From positions 1-33,348 of the forward strand of contig NZ_CALIMS010000016.1 in NCBI RefSeq assembly GCF_938045345.1: a DNA stretch of 33,348 bases, read 5' to 3'. A program made the translations under genes and the position numbers. This document shows, in pieces, positions 24,566-33,317 of the stretch; the stretch's first letter is position 1, and every line of letters starts with the position of its first letter. The notes beneath the pieces are model-generated. The model did not search any database. It was given only the letters and a program-made list of their open reading frames with translations, and had not been told where the DNA came from. Origin of the DNA: an uncultured Campylobacter sp. Lineage in GTDB: Bacteria; Campylobacterota; Campylobacteria; Campylobacterales; Campylobacteraceae.

Positions 24566-26197
24566 ATGAATGAAGCTCAAATTTCGCTAGCGGGCAAAAT
24601 TTCGGACTCGCTAAAGCGCCTGATCGCGGGCAAACTTGGCTCGCAGTACAAGGGCGAGGCGCCGTATTCGGGGTGTCGCGTGCAAGAGGGGTATTTTGAT
24701 TTTTTGGGCGTGGAGTGCCGCGGATCACGCATCAGGCTCTACCTTCACGACTTTGGCGCGGACAGCTTTAGAGCCGATGCGCCCGAGATAGACGAGCTAG
24801 AGCGCGAGGAGTTCGAGGCTATCGTCCCGCTTATCGCAAAGAGCGTGGAGGATGAGTTTTTAGCTGAGTCAAATCTGCCGTTTTTTGCGTATAAGCTGGA
24901 TCTGGCGGTCAAATTTGAAGGCGTGAGCGGTAGCCTTGCGAAGCGCAGCTGCGAGCGTAAATTTTATTTTGAAAACACTGCGCGAAAAGCCGAGCTAAGG
25001 CGCAAAATGGACGATTATATAGGCGAGATCATCATCCGCCGCGATAAAAAGATCAAAGACGGCCGCGAAATTTTCGTGTTTATGGACCGCATTTTCGATC
25101 TTTCGCTTATGGATTACGACGAAGCGGCGCTAACGGCGCTGCTTGAGCAGGTAATTGATGCGGTGCAGGAGGTCAAAAACAGGCGGCTTTTGGGGGATTT
25201 TATCATCGCACTAGAGAATAATCTGCGGCGCTGGAAAGAGGAGAAATTCCTGCCGAAATTTTACGATATTTTAGGTGACGGCTGGAGTAAAGATTACGAG
25301 CTTAAAAAGGATTTTACGCGGCAAAACGTGGATGCAGGCGAGCTTGCGTTTTTCGTGCGGGCGGCGCTTTGGAATATCAAATTTAAGCGCTATAGTTGGG
25401 ATGTGAATCTTGCGCGCAAGGATTTGGAGTGCGCGGCTAAAATTTTCGGCTCGGCGCAGGCGCAAAGCTATCTGGATCGCGGCACGGGCGAGCTTAAGGG
25501 AGAGCTGGTAAAATTTAAAGACGCGGACGTGGAGTGCTCGGCAAACGACGTTTTTGCGCAGGTTCACGTGAAAATCAAAAACGAAACGGCGGACGCGTAT
25601 AAAAAGGCGCTAAATTTCATCGTAAAGCTTCTACAAGCGGGCTTTTCTGCGAGCTACGCCGTAAAGCTTAGCTCCAAGGCGCAGAAAACTTATCTGCCGA
25701 TCAAGGGCCTTGCGCCCACGCCCACACACCGCTTTTTCGCCGCCGCGCTCGCGCACGGGCTCGACGCCGAGCTTGAGCTTTACGCGAACGAGGCGTTAAA
25801 GCATAAGTTTGAGTTCTATGCCGACACGGACGGCAAAAAGTGCCTGATGGGCGGAAGTTATGCGGTTTTTGGCCTCGCGCTAAAGAGCGAAAAATACTTT
25901 GGTCTCGCGCGGCGCTACTTTGAGGCGGTAGATGCCGAACATCAGAGCGCGCATATAAAATTTATCGAGACGTTTATCGATCGCTACGGCATTAGCGAGA
26001 GCAGTCTAGAAGTGATCGTCGCGGGGCTGCTGTCATATCAGGAGGATAAAATTTACAAAAGCTTAAAGGCGCTAATGAAGGGGCTCGCGAACAAAGCTTT
26101 GTTTCTGCGCGCGATCTCGGGGCTACAGGAGCACGAGAAAGAGAGCGCGGCGTATGCCGTGTGGGGTAAGAACTGGCGGAAGGAAATTTCGATCTAG
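24566..26197 (+). CDS. Large unknown cytoplasmic protein
   Basis: 543 residues, RBS AAAGGA 7 nt before ATG, no signal peptide or membrane segment. N-terminal third is mixed alpha/beta (GCRVQEGYFDFLGVECRGSR); the middle has Arg/Lys-rich helices; the C-terminal part is helical (ALNFIVKLLQAGFSASYAVK, FFAAALAHGLDAELELYANE) with a repeat-like look. I do not recognise it with confidence; DUF6138-type proteins are a possible comparison. It is followed by about 700 bp of hairpin-rich DNA and an Imm26-like gene, so it could be an orphan immunity-type protein, but nothing proves this. Confidence 0.75.
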   Translation: MNEAQISLAGKISDSLKRLIAGKLGSQYKGEAPYSGCRVQEGYFDFLGVECRGSRIRLYLHDFGADSFRADAPEIDELEREEFEAIVPLIAKSVEDEFLAESNLPFFAYKLDLAVKFEGVSGSLAKRSCERKFYFENTARKAELRRKMDDYIGEIIIRRDKKIKDGREIFVFMDRIFDLSLMDYDEAALTALLEQVIDAVQEVKNRRLLGDFIIALENNLRRWKEEKFLPKFYDILGDGWSKDYELKKDFTRQNVDAGELAFFVRAALWNIKFKRYSWDVNLARKDLECAAKIFGSAQAQSYLDRGTGELKGELVKFKDADVECSANDVFAQVHVKIKNETADAYKKALNFIVKLLQAGFSASYAVKLSSKAQKTYLPIKGLAPTPTHRFFAAALAHGLDAELELYANEALKHKFEFYADTDGKKCLMGGSYAVFGLALKSEKYFGLARRYFEAVDAEHQSAHIKFIETFIDRYGISESSLEVIVAGLLSYQEDKIYKSLKALMKGLANKALFLRAISGLQEHEKESAAYAVWGKNWRKEISI

Positions 26198-26216
26198 CGG
26201 TTATTTGCGGCTTGTC

Positions 26217-26316
26217 TTTTTTCTTTATACTTCGTTGGGAACTCGGTCGGCTTCGGTCACGTATTTTTACATACGCTCCCTCGCCTCCGTCGTTTCCGCC
26301 TCGTCTAAAGAAAAAA
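26217..26316. repeat. About 100-bp element with 11-bp inverted ends
   Basis: TTTTTTCTTTA (26217-26227) and TAAAGAAAAAA (26306-26316) are exact inverted repeats. Between them lies GC-rich sequence with a small palindrome (CGTATTTTTACATACG). Looks like a small non-coding repeat element rather than a gene. Confidence 0.5.
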
Positions 26317-26392
26317 TACCGCGCCTTATCTTGGGTGCTTCGCTTTAGAATTTTATATTCAAATCTAAAGCAAATTTATTAAATTTAACTCA

Positions 26393-26420
26393 GCGATGCT
26401 TTGCGTTAACAAAGCATCGC
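26393..26420. repeat. Perfect 11-bp hairpin
   Basis: GCGATGCTTTG (26393-26403), 6-nt loop CGTTAA, CAAAGCATCGC (26410-26420). No T-run follows on either strand, so a classical terminator is unlikely. Confidence 0.6.
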
Positions 26421-26448
26421 CACCTCTAACGTCGTCGGGGATGGAGGA

Positions 26449-26502
26449 TTGTTAAGGGGGAAGGGAGCGACCTCGTAATTTAAGCCCCTTCCCCCTTAAC
26501 AA
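26449..26502. repeat. Perfect 17-bp inverted repeat with a degenerate second unit
   Basis: TTGTTAAGGGGGAAGGG (26449-26465), 20-nt loop, CCCTTCCCCCTTAACAA (26486-26502). A related, weaker unit lies at 26594-26634: AAGGAAGGCGACGCTTCGTA with CCCCTTCC, where the loop words CGAC..CGTAA are shared. Both lie in the gene-free 26198-26892 gap. Confidence 0.65.
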
Positions 26503-26892
26503 AAACGATAGATCGGCGTAATCGCTGCTAATGTTTAACGAGATTGTGAGGATTTGACGGGTCTGCTTGCAGTTGCGAGGCAGTGCCGAAGCAAAGGAAG
26601 GCGACGCTTCGTAAATAGAACCCCTTCCGCCCACAAGAGAAAAGCTTAAAATTTTAAGAATGTCTGAAGGCCTGAATTTGGTAGATAGCCGCTCTTGCGA
26701 GTGAAATTTTAAAAATTCATCCAAATTTTGAGCTAGTTAAATTTTATAAACTGGGCGGCGCTGTATTTATAAGCAAAGCTCGCCGCCGTTAAAGCGAAAT
26801 TTCAATGGCGATTTGTCTTTCAGGTGCTCAAATTTTGATAAAATTCGGCTCAGCGAAATCGGCAGATAAAAGTCCAAGATAAAGGAGAAAAA

Positions 26893-27702
26893 ATGTCGAT
26901 AGACGGGGTGAAAATTATCGACAGCGACGACGGATACGATATCTATTTGACTATCACAGAGCGCTACAAGGACGGCGAAAATGTTGAAACGATACTGCGG
27001 GACGTTTTAGAGCAGGCGGAAAATTTCTGCACCGATGAGCTTTATAGCGAGATTTATTGGACGGCTCTGGCGTATTCGCTTTGGAAGATCGGCTTTTTAA
27101 ATGACGAAATCCGCAAAAAAGCCCTTGCTATCATAAAAGACGGCGCAAGCCAGATGTGGAACAAGGTCTTTGAAAAATCTCAAAAGAGCCGCCAAAAAGC
27201 GCTTGATAAATTAGCGCTTCAGCTAAAAAGCGAAAACCCTAGACCGCTTAAGCGAGCCAAAATTTCGAAGCAAAAAACGCCGTATTTTGAGGAGGGCGAC
27301 GTTTTGTCTATCCAGATGCAGCAGGGATATGGCGTTTGCTTTGTCTCGGCGGTAGATCAAACGCCTAGAAAGCTCGAGTACCACCTAGCCTGCACGAGAT
27401 TGCTGCAAAAAGAGCCGCCCGGAATGGATGATTTTTTAAAAAGCAAGATCGCGAGCTCGAAAAACGGCGGCTTCCTTAGAGCGGACCGCTGGTTTAATCA
27501 TAAGGATTTAAAGGAGCTGCTGCCTCATCTAAAAAAGATCGGCAAAGTAAAATTTGCCCCGTTTAAATTGGGCGAATTGTCTCCCGCGAAAGAATTGGAA
27601 GATTTTTATAATAAAATCACGGCGGATCCCAAAGTATGGGGCTTTAGGCTAATTGATACGGCCCGTTTCGTAGAAGCGGTGATCGAGGATATAAAAGGAT
27701 AA
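26893..27702 (+). CDS. Imm26-like protein (possible orphan immunity protein)
   Basis: 269 residues, RBS AAAGGAG. N-terminal helical part (about 12-95) contains ELYSEIYWTALAYSLWKIGF then IRKKALAIIKDGAS, a pattern seen in some immunity-domain proteins; the next part begins YFEEGDVLSIQMQQGYGVCF (131-150), resembling the Imm26 start (GD.f.i.l..g.yg.g.v). Imm26 proteins protect against polymorphic toxins. No toxin gene is adjacent. Family assignment is from motif recall, not alignment. Confidence 0.6.
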   Translation: MSIDGVKIIDSDDGYDIYLTITERYKDGENVETILRDVLEQAENFCTDELYSEIYWTALAYSLWKIGFLNDEIRKKALAIIKDGASQMWNKVFEKSQKSRQKALDKLALQLKSENPRPLKRAKISKQKTPYFEEGDVLSIQMQQGYGVCFVSAVDQTPRKLEYHLACTRLLQKEPPGMDDFLKSKIASSKNGGFLRADRWFNHKDLKELLPHLKKIGKVKFAPFKLGELSPAKELEDFYNKITADPKVWGFRLIDTARFVEAVIEDIKG

Positions 27703-27782
27703 AAGCGCCGCGCGGTAAATTTTAAAATTTAACCCTGGCGAAATTTCATAAATTTAGCCCTTTGCAGCGAAATTTTGTAAAT

Positions 27783-28469
27783 TTAACTCTCCGTGCGCGC
27801 TTTGCTTTTTGAAATTTCATCGCTGCTTGCACTATTTAAAATTTCATCATTGCTTGCGGCGTCTTTTGCGAGCGATTTTTGAAATTCGTATTTGAAATAA
27901 AACGCCCACGCGAGCGGACAAAGGATTATTAAAATGACGGCTACGACGTCGGCGGCTTGTGTATGAAATATTACAAATAAGGCACCTATGTAATTAAGAA
28001 TATAAACAAAATCCCAAAATACCGCATTTGAGCAGTCGCTTGATATTTCGATCGCGACCGAATAGATGCAAATGCAAATTAGCGAGGCAATTAAAAAGGC
28101 TTCAAGGACGCCTATTTTTTGGTAGTTTATGTCCGAAGCAAAATAACCCAGCGCGCAGGATGCTAAGATTGCTGCGAGCAGAATTTTGCGTAAAATTTTA
28201 AGCGATTTGACTTCGGGCGAAGCATAGATTATATGCGCGCAAAGAGCTATAAAAAAGGCGCCTGCGACAAAATCAAAAAATATGTAATAAGCAAATTCTC
28301 CAAATATCCCCAAATCATAGCCGCTTTCTAAAATTTTTTGATCTATGATATATAGCGTGCTGAATTTCGCCGCTAAAAACGCAGCCGTAAGCAGGATCGG
28401 ATGCAGCAGCGCTCTGCCTGCGAGCAGGTCCGCGTAAATGCGCCTCAGGAAATTTATCAATCTTTTCAT
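27783..28469 (-). CDS. Unknown multi-pass membrane protein
   Basis: 228 residues, RBS AAAGGAG 6-7 nt before ATG. About six hydrophobic segments between residues 20 and 195 (for example LLTAAFLAAKFSTLYII, VAGAFFIALCAHIIYA, VLEAFLIASLICICIYSVAI, VVAVILIILCPLAWAFYF), then a charged Ser/Asp/Lys-rich tail. Not recognised. Convergent with the Imm26-like gene, whose stop is 80 bp away. Confidence 0.75.
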   Translation of the reverse strand: MKRLINFLRRIYADLLAGRALLHPILLTAAFLAAKFSTLYIIDQKILESGYDLGIFGEFAYYIFFDFVAGAFFIALCAHIIYASPEVKSLKILRKILLAAILASCALGYFASDINYQKIGVLEAFLIASLICICIYSVAIEISSDCSNAVFWDFVYILNYIGALFVIFHTQAADVVAVILIILCPLAWAFYFKYEFQKSLAKDAASNDEILNSASSDEISKSKARTES

Positions 28470-28996
28470 GCTAGGCTCCTTTGAGATTTTGCCGCTTGCG
28501 GCGTCTTTCGTGAAATTTTCGCTGTTTGGTTTAAATTTGGTCTTAAATCGGGATAAATTTTAACTTGAGAGCTTTTAAAAACCGCTTAGTGGCGAAGGCG
28601 TAAATTTGCGCGCTTGGAGGTAGGCTGCATATTTTAAAATTTACGTTGCTTAAATTAGCTTTCCTATCGCAAGCTGTTTGCAGGCAAGCACATATTGCAA
28701 AAGGTGCGGATGAAATGGGGCATCAACTAGCTCGTCCGTCTGCTCGTAGTATTTAAAATTTTATTCGATTTTTAGTTGCGCAGCCGGCTTATTCGCGGCG
28801 GGTTTGCGCACAGCGAGGTTTGAGTGCGGTATCGGCTTGCACGTAGTGAGGTTTGCGCAGCAAGTGGCGGGTAAATAAAATTTTGATTTATCGTTAGCGA
28901 GGGCGCGCCCTTTTTCACAGCGGATGTGAAGCGGGGCATAAATTTCGTAAATTTTATAAATTATTTCGGCATATCGCCGAGCTTAAAGCGTAAAAA
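28470..28996. other. Intergenic, no gene seen
   Basis: About 530 bp. A loose repeat of GAGGTTTG/GCGCAG words occurs at 28798-28866. No frame with an RBS and no tRNA-like fold seen. Confidence 0.5.
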
Positions 28997-29080
28997 TTAC
29001 GCGCCTAAAACTACAGCCGACAAAAGCCCCCATAAAATGGCCTCTATCGCTAGCACTGAATGAAGTACGGCCTTACTCAT
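28997..29080 (-). CDS. 27-residue single-pass membrane peptide
   Basis: ATG at 29080 with AAAGGAG 6 nt upstream, reading MSKAVLHSVLAIEAILWGLL then SAVVLGA and stop. Almost all of it is one hydrophobic helix. A longer upstream extension in the same frame has no RBS and is not protein-like. Small membrane peptides of this form often bind and tune a larger membrane complex; the partner is unknown. Flanked by gene-free DNA on both sides. Confidence 0.6.
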   Translation of the reverse strand: MSKAVLHSVLAIEAILWGLLSAVVLGA

Positions 29081-29464
29081 CGCTTCTCCTTTATTTTTAA
29101 TTTTATTTATTGCTCGGCTCGGGCTGCTAGGGGCGTACCCGATCGATCTATGAGCGGGATTATATAAGAAGATTGTGTTCTTAATGTGTCTTTTGCAATT
29201 TAGGACAAAATTTCTCCGTCCGTTGCAAAGCGCGAGCGAGCGGCGGTAGATTTCAGGCAAAATTCGGCCGTCTGTGTTAAGGCGCGGCAAATTTAAGCGA
29301 GCCTGCCGCCCGCCGTAATGCGCGGCAAAGTCGCAGCGCGCGGTAAATTTAAAGCAGAATTCCGACCTCGTCGCGGCGCGCGAGGCGTCCGCGGCAAATC
29401 GATATAAAATTTAAAGCAGAATTTTATGTGAATGCGGCGCGCGACACGCCTGCGCTTTTTTACG

Positions 29465-29541
29465 TCGTCAAAGCTTGCATCGGCGCGACTTGCGCCGTCA
29501 GGGCCCGTATCGTCAAAGCTTGCATCGGCGCGACTTGCGCC
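29465..29541. repeat. 32-bp direct repeat, two copies, 45-bp period
   Basis: Identical 32-bp copies at 29465-29496 and 29510-29541 (core AAAGCTTGCATCGGCGCGAC). The 45-bp period is a multiple of three and the plus frame across it stays open, but no RBS or known protein is seen. Confidence 0.75.
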
Positions 29542-29612
29542 TGTGGGGCGAAATTTTACGGCGAGCTACGAATTACAAAACGCAGCTCATCTGCACCGTC
29601 TTGATCTGAAAT

Positions 29613-30665
29613 TTAAAGCGGAATTTTAACGCGCGCCTCGGTTCCGACGCCCGGTTCGCTTTCGTATTCGATCTGTCCGCCTAAAAGACCCGCCGCCGTG
29701 CGTACGATGCTAAGCCCAAGTCCGCTGCCGAGCTCCTTATGCGATTCCTCGCATTGATAAAATCGGTCAAAAATTTTATCCAGCTTCTCACGCGCGATGC
29801 CGATGCCTTCGTCTTTTACGATCACCTGCGCAAAGCCATCGCAAGCGCGGCAACGGACGAAAATTTTACCGCTCGGGCGCGAGTACTTAAGCGCGTTTTC
29901 GATCAAATTTCGCCAAATTTGATTTAGCAGCCCCGCGTTTGATCGCACGCTAAGCGGCGATAAATCTAGCTCAAACTCGTGCCCTTCGTAGCTTTGGCTT
30001 AGCGATATGATGCATTGCCTAAGCTGCTCGTCGATACGTACCGCCTCATCTAGGCGCACCGCCGCGCCGCTATCAAGTCTCGTTAGCTTTAGCATGTCGG
30101 TGCAGAGCTTGCTTAGGCGGTTTGCTTCCGCGCCGATGGAGGCTGCGTATCGCACCGCGCGCTCCTTGCTCACGCCGCCCTCTATCATCTCGCTTAACGC
30201 GGCGATCGAGGAGATCGGCGTTTTCATTTCGTGCGAAACGTTTGAGACGAACTCCTTTTGCAGCTGCTCGTGCTTTTGCAGCTTCTGCGCCATTTTATTG
30301 ACGTTTACTACAAGCTCGTCGAGCTCGTGCATATAGAGGTAATCAGTGCGGTACCTGTGTATCTTGCGCTCGGCGCGCGCCTCAAAATCGCCGTTTGCGA
30401 TCGCGGTGATCGCGCCAAGTAGCCGCTTGATCGGGCGGAATAAAATTTTAAGCCCGAAGTAAAGCAGGGTAAAATTTAGCGCCATCGTGATTAAGCAGAT
30501 GATCGCGCATAGCGCCACTCCGTCCCAAAACCCGCCGATCTTGCCGCCGATGCCTATATAAAAAAGCATGCAAACCGCGAAGCAGACGATGAAATTTATC
30601 ACGCCGAATGCGAGCGAAGAGTAAAACGCGATGAAACTTTTTAGGCTGATGAGGTATTTTTTCAT
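29613..30665 (-). CDS. Sensor histidine kinase of a two-component system
   Basis: 350 residues. Two membrane segments (about 14-38 and 50-72), an almost absent periplasmic loop, a HAMP linker (73-125), the H-box FVSNVSHEMKTP with phospho-accepting His145, N-box NLIENALKYS (253-262), G1 DEGIGI (285-290), F-box FDRFYQ, G2 GSGLGLSIV (313-321). The short loop suggests it senses the membrane or an internal signal. The ATG overlaps the stop of the response regulator (ATGA), so the pair is one operon. Confidence 0.95.
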   Translation of the reverse strand: MKKYLISLKSFIAFYSSLAFGVINFIVCFAVCMLFYIGIGGKIGGFWDGVALCAIICLITMALNFTLLYFGLKILFRPIKRLLGAITAIANGDFEARAERKIHRYRTDYLYMHELDELVVNVNKMAQKLQKHEQLQKEFVSNVSHEMKTPISSIAALSEMIEGGVSKERAVRYAASIGAEANRLSKLCTDMLKLTRLDSGAAVRLDEAVRIDEQLRQCIISLSQSYEGHEFELDLSPLSVRSNAGLLNQIWRNLIENALKYSRPSGKIFVRCRACDGFAQVIVKDEGIGIAREKLDKIFDRFYQCEESHKELGSGLGLSIVRTAAGLLGGQIEYESEPGVGTEARVKIPL

Positions 30666-31342
30666 GCTCGCTCCTTTTTTACGGCTTTATATCCGAGCCC
30701 GCGCACGGTGATTATCTCAAAATCTTTGGAGGTTTCAAATTTTGCCCGCAGCTTTTTGATGTGCGTATCGACGACGCGCTCGTCGCTGTCCGTCTCATAG
30801 CCCCAAATTTCGCTCATTATCTCAAACCTCGTAAAAATTCTGCCCGCGTAGCTTAGCAGCAGAAACAAAAGACGAAATTCCTTCGGCGCTAGGCTTATCC
30901 GCTCGCCCTCGGTGCGGACGCTAAGCGTATCGTAGTCAAGCTCGCTTCCGCCGATGAGAAGCCGCTTTTCGTTTGCGATCTTTGCGCGCCTTAGCAGCGC
31001 ATGCACGCGCAGCACGAGCTCTTTTAAATTTATCGGCTTGCTCATATAATCGTCCGCGCCGCTTTTAAAGCCGGTCTGCATATCCTCGATCTCGCTTTTT
31101 GCCGTTATGATCAGTATCGGCTGGCTCTTTCCGTCGCGCCTAACGTATCTGCTAAGCTCAAAGCCGTCCATCTTAGGCATCATCACGTCCGAGATGATCA
31201 GATCGAAGTGCGCCTCATCCAGCGCCTCTGCCGCTTGTTCGCCGTCGAAGGCGCAGCTCACGCTAAAGCCCTCGTCAAGCAGCTTTTCTCTTATCGCCGA
31301 GCTCAAAGCCTCATCGTCTTCGACCAGTAAAATATTAAGCAT
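30662..31342 (-). CDS. OmpR-family response regulator
   Basis: 226 residues. Receiver domain with acidic pocket VEDD (8-10), phospho-acceptor Asp52 (LIISDVMMPKMDG), Thr80 and Lys102 (SKPINLKEL). C-terminal winged helix with LAPKEFRLLFLLLS and DERVVDTHIKKLRAKF...VRGLGYK. Partner is the kinase overlapping downstream. Divergent from the CsgG-like operon with only 98 bp between starts, so it could regulate that operon (inference). Confidence 0.95.
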   Translation of the reverse strand: MLNILLVEDDEALSSAIREKLLDEGFSVSCAFDGEQAAEALDEAHFDLIISDVMMPKMDGFELSRYVRRDGKSQPILIITAKSEIEDMQTGFKSGADDYMSKPINLKELVLRVHALLRRAKIANEKRLLIGGSELDYDTLSVRTEGERISLAPKEFRLLFLLLSYAGRIFTRFEIMSEIWGYETDSDERVVDTHIKKLRAKFETSKDFEIITVRGLGYKAVKKERA

Positions 31343-31408
31343 AATCGCTCCCGTTTTGCTAAATTTATGCGCTTAAATTTATACATAAAATTTTAAGAAA
31401 TAATGAGA

Positions 31409-31415
31409 TATTATA
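31409..31415. promoter_or_regulatory. Overlapping divergent -10 boxes
   Basis: TATTAT (31409-31414) serves the plus-strand lipoprotein operon; its complement region gives TATAAT (31415-31410) on the minus strand for the regulator gene. The two promoters share the same bases, so transcription in one direction should interfere with the other. Confidence 0.4.
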
Positions 31416-31440
31416 CGTAAATTTTTTCAAGGAGTAAAGA

Positions 31441-32118
31441 ATGAATTTCAAAAAAACCATATCGGCTGCTGTTATTGCGGCTTCGGTGCTAGCGCTATTT
31501 AGCGGATGCGCGAAAGAGAGCTCTCGCGTAGTACAAACCCCTACGGTAGCGAGTCTAAACACTAATTACTCGGGCGAGCGGATCGCCGTGTCGGTAGGAC
31601 GCTTTAACAACCAGTCCTCTTACAACAACGGGGTGTTCTCCGACGGGGAGGACAGACTGGGCAACCAAGCGCAGACAATTTTGATCTCAAGCTTACAGCA
31701 AACAGGACGTTTCTCGGTGCTTGACCGCACGAATATGCGCGCCATCAAAGAGGAAAGCGCAATCTCCAAAAGCGCACAAAGCTTAAAGGGCGCCAGATAC
31801 GTTATCACCGGCGACGTGACCGAGTTTGGTCGCAAGACGACCGGAGATCATCAGCTGTTTGGAATTTTAGGCAAGGGAAAGACCCAAACCGCGTATTCTA
31901 AGGTAAATTTAAACGTCGTGGACGTGCGAACCTCCGAGGTAGTCTTTTCGACTCAGGGCGCGGGCGAGTATGAGCTATCGAACCGCGAAGTGCTAGGTTT
32001 CGGAGGCACTGCGGGCTATGATTCGACGCTAAACGGCAAAGTGCTAAGCCTGGCGATCATCGAAGCGGTCAATAATCTCGTAAACGGCCTTGAAAATGGC
32101 GCGTTTAAAGTGAGATAA
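31441..32118 (+). CDS. CsgG/HfaB-family outer-membrane lipoprotein
   Basis: 225 residues, RBS AAGGAG. Lipobox LFSGC gives lipidated Cys23. ERIAVSVGRFNNQSSYNNGV, LISSLQQTGRFSVLDRTNM, GARYVITGDVTEFG and VNLNVVDVRTSEVVFSTQGA are the CsgG-domain order. CsgG forms the curli secretion pore, but here it heads a short operon with DUF4810-like and GNA1162-like lipoproteins and no curli subunit, a set found in many proteobacteria and thought to form an outer-membrane complex. Confidence 0.9.
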   Translation: MNFKKTISAAVIAASVLALFSGCAKESSRVVQTPTVASLNTNYSGERIAVSVGRFNNQSSYNNGVFSDGEDRLGNQAQTILISSLQQTGRFSVLDRTNMRAIKEESAISKSAQSLKGARYVITGDVTEFGRKTTGDHQLFGILGKGKTQTAYSKVNLNVVDVRTSEVVFSTQGAGEYELSNREVLGFGGTAGYDSTLNGKVLSLAIIEAVNNLVNGLENGAFKVR

Positions 32119-32127
32119 GGATTAAAT

Positions 32128-32622
32128 TTGAAAGCGAGCAGCGCTCTTGCTCTTGTTGCTGCGGCCGTGATCTTCTGCGGCTGCGGCGGCGGGAGCCGGA
32201 ATCAAATTTATTACTGGGACGGCAGCTACACGGACTCGACCTATCAGTATCTAAAGCAGGAAGGCGACGTAGGCGAGCAGATCGAAGCGCTTGAAAAATC
32301 TATCCAAAAGGCATACGAAAAGGGACTCAAAGTCCCGCCTGGGCTCTATTCGCATCTGGGACTTTTATATCTAAGCGCGGGCAACGGCGCGAGGGCGAGG
32401 GAGAATTTCGAGAAAGAAGCTCAGGCCTTTCCTGAATCAAAGCCGTTTTTAACCTTCGTTACAAACCCGGCCGCGCTTAAAAAAGCGGAGGCTGCGGCCA
32501 AGCCGGGCGCTGATAAAGTCCAAGGATCAAGCGAACGCGAAGTCGCCAAAATAGCCTCTGCGAAGCAAGGCAAAGCTGCCGCGAAACAGGGCGGCAAAAC
32601 GAATAAAAAGGCTAAAAAATGA
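32128..32622 (+). CDS. DUF4810-like lipoprotein
   Basis: 164 residues from TTG at 32128 with AAGG upstream. Signal peptide ending at IFCGC (Cys19 likely lipidated). YYWDGSYTDSTYQYLKQEGD then PPGLYSHLGLLYLSAGNGAR, a TPR-like helix pair, are typical of DUF4810. The C-terminal 45 residues are Lys/Ala-rich and low in complexity. Middle gene of the CsgG-like operon; the stop overlaps the next start by ATGA (32619-32622). Confidence 0.85.
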   Translation: MKASSALALVAAAVIFCGCGGGSRNQIYYWDGSYTDSTYQYLKQEGDVGEQIEALEKSIQKAYEKGLKVPPGLYSHLGLLYLSAGNGARARENFEKEAQAFPESKPFLTFVTNPAALKKAEAAAKPGADKVQGSSEREVAKIASAKQGKAAAKQGGKTNKKAKK

Positions 32623-33299
32623 AAAATAAAGCTCAAATAGCGATTTTTAGCGTATTCGTGGCGCTGTTTTTTAATGCGTGTGCAAGCTCGCAGCCTGAAA
32701 TTTACGACTACTCGGCGCTTCAACAGGCTAAGCCGCGATCGATTTTGGTGCTGATGCCGAGCAACGAAACAACCGAAGTGGACGCAGGTGCTGCCGTGCT
32801 TGCCAACGCGATCTATCCGCTAAGCGAGGCGGGCTATTACGTATTTTCGCCTGCGCTCGTGCATGAGACCTTCAAAAATAACGGAATTTACGAAGCGAGC
32901 GAGATCCAAAACGTCTCCGCGCACAAGCTAAGACAGATTTTCGGCGCAGACGCCGTGCTATACATGGATGTCGTCAAATACGGCACTTCGTATATGCTGC
33001 TAAATAGCGTAAGCGTCGTGGCAGTCAATGCCAAGCTCGTGGATCTGCGAAGCGGCGCGACGCTCTGGGAGGGTTCGGCGCAGGTAAGCGACGACTCAAG
33101 CAGAGGCAGTAGCGATCTTGTAGGCATGCTGATCTCCGCGGTCATCAAACAGATCGGCGATACCGTCTCTGACGCGGGATACAAGCTCTCTGCGAGCGCA
33201 GATGCGATACTGCTGGGCCAAAACTGCAACAAATGCTTGCTCTACGGCCCGTATTCACCGCACTACGGACAAGATCGACAGCTTGGCGGCGGAAAATAA
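32619..33299 (+). CDS. GNA1162-family (DUF799) lipoprotein
   Basis: 226 residues. Lipobox FFNAC (Cys21). PRSILVLMPSNETTEVDAGA, YVFSPALVHETFKNNGI, IFGADAVLYMDVVKYGTSYM and LVDLRSGATLWEGSAQVSDD match the GNA1162 family of outer-membrane lipoproteins first seen in Neisseria. Coupled by ATGA to the DUF4810-like gene. C-terminus has a CNKC pair and a Gly-rich end. Confidence 0.9.
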   Translation: MKNKAQIAIFSVFVALFFNACASSQPEIYDYSALQQAKPRSILVLMPSNETTEVDAGAAVLANAIYPLSEAGYYVFSPALVHETFKNNGIYEASEIQNVSAHKLRQIFGADAVLYMDVVKYGTSYMLLNSVSVVAVNAKLVDLRSGATLWEGSAQVSDDSSRGSSDLVGMLISAVIKQIGDTVSDAGYKLSASADAILLGQNCNKCLLYGPYSPHYGQDRQLGGGK

Positions 33300-33317
33300 A
33301 TTTTAAAAAGGACGAAA

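Noticed and set aside
26452..26724. 90-codon minus-strand frame across the hairpin cluster
   Set aside because: TTG start without RBS, and it reads through two inverted repeats; composition is not protein-like.
29432..29629. 65-codon plus frame containing the 32-bp repeats (SSKLASARLAP twice)
   Set aside because: No RBS, no family, and it ends inside the kinase gene on the other strand.
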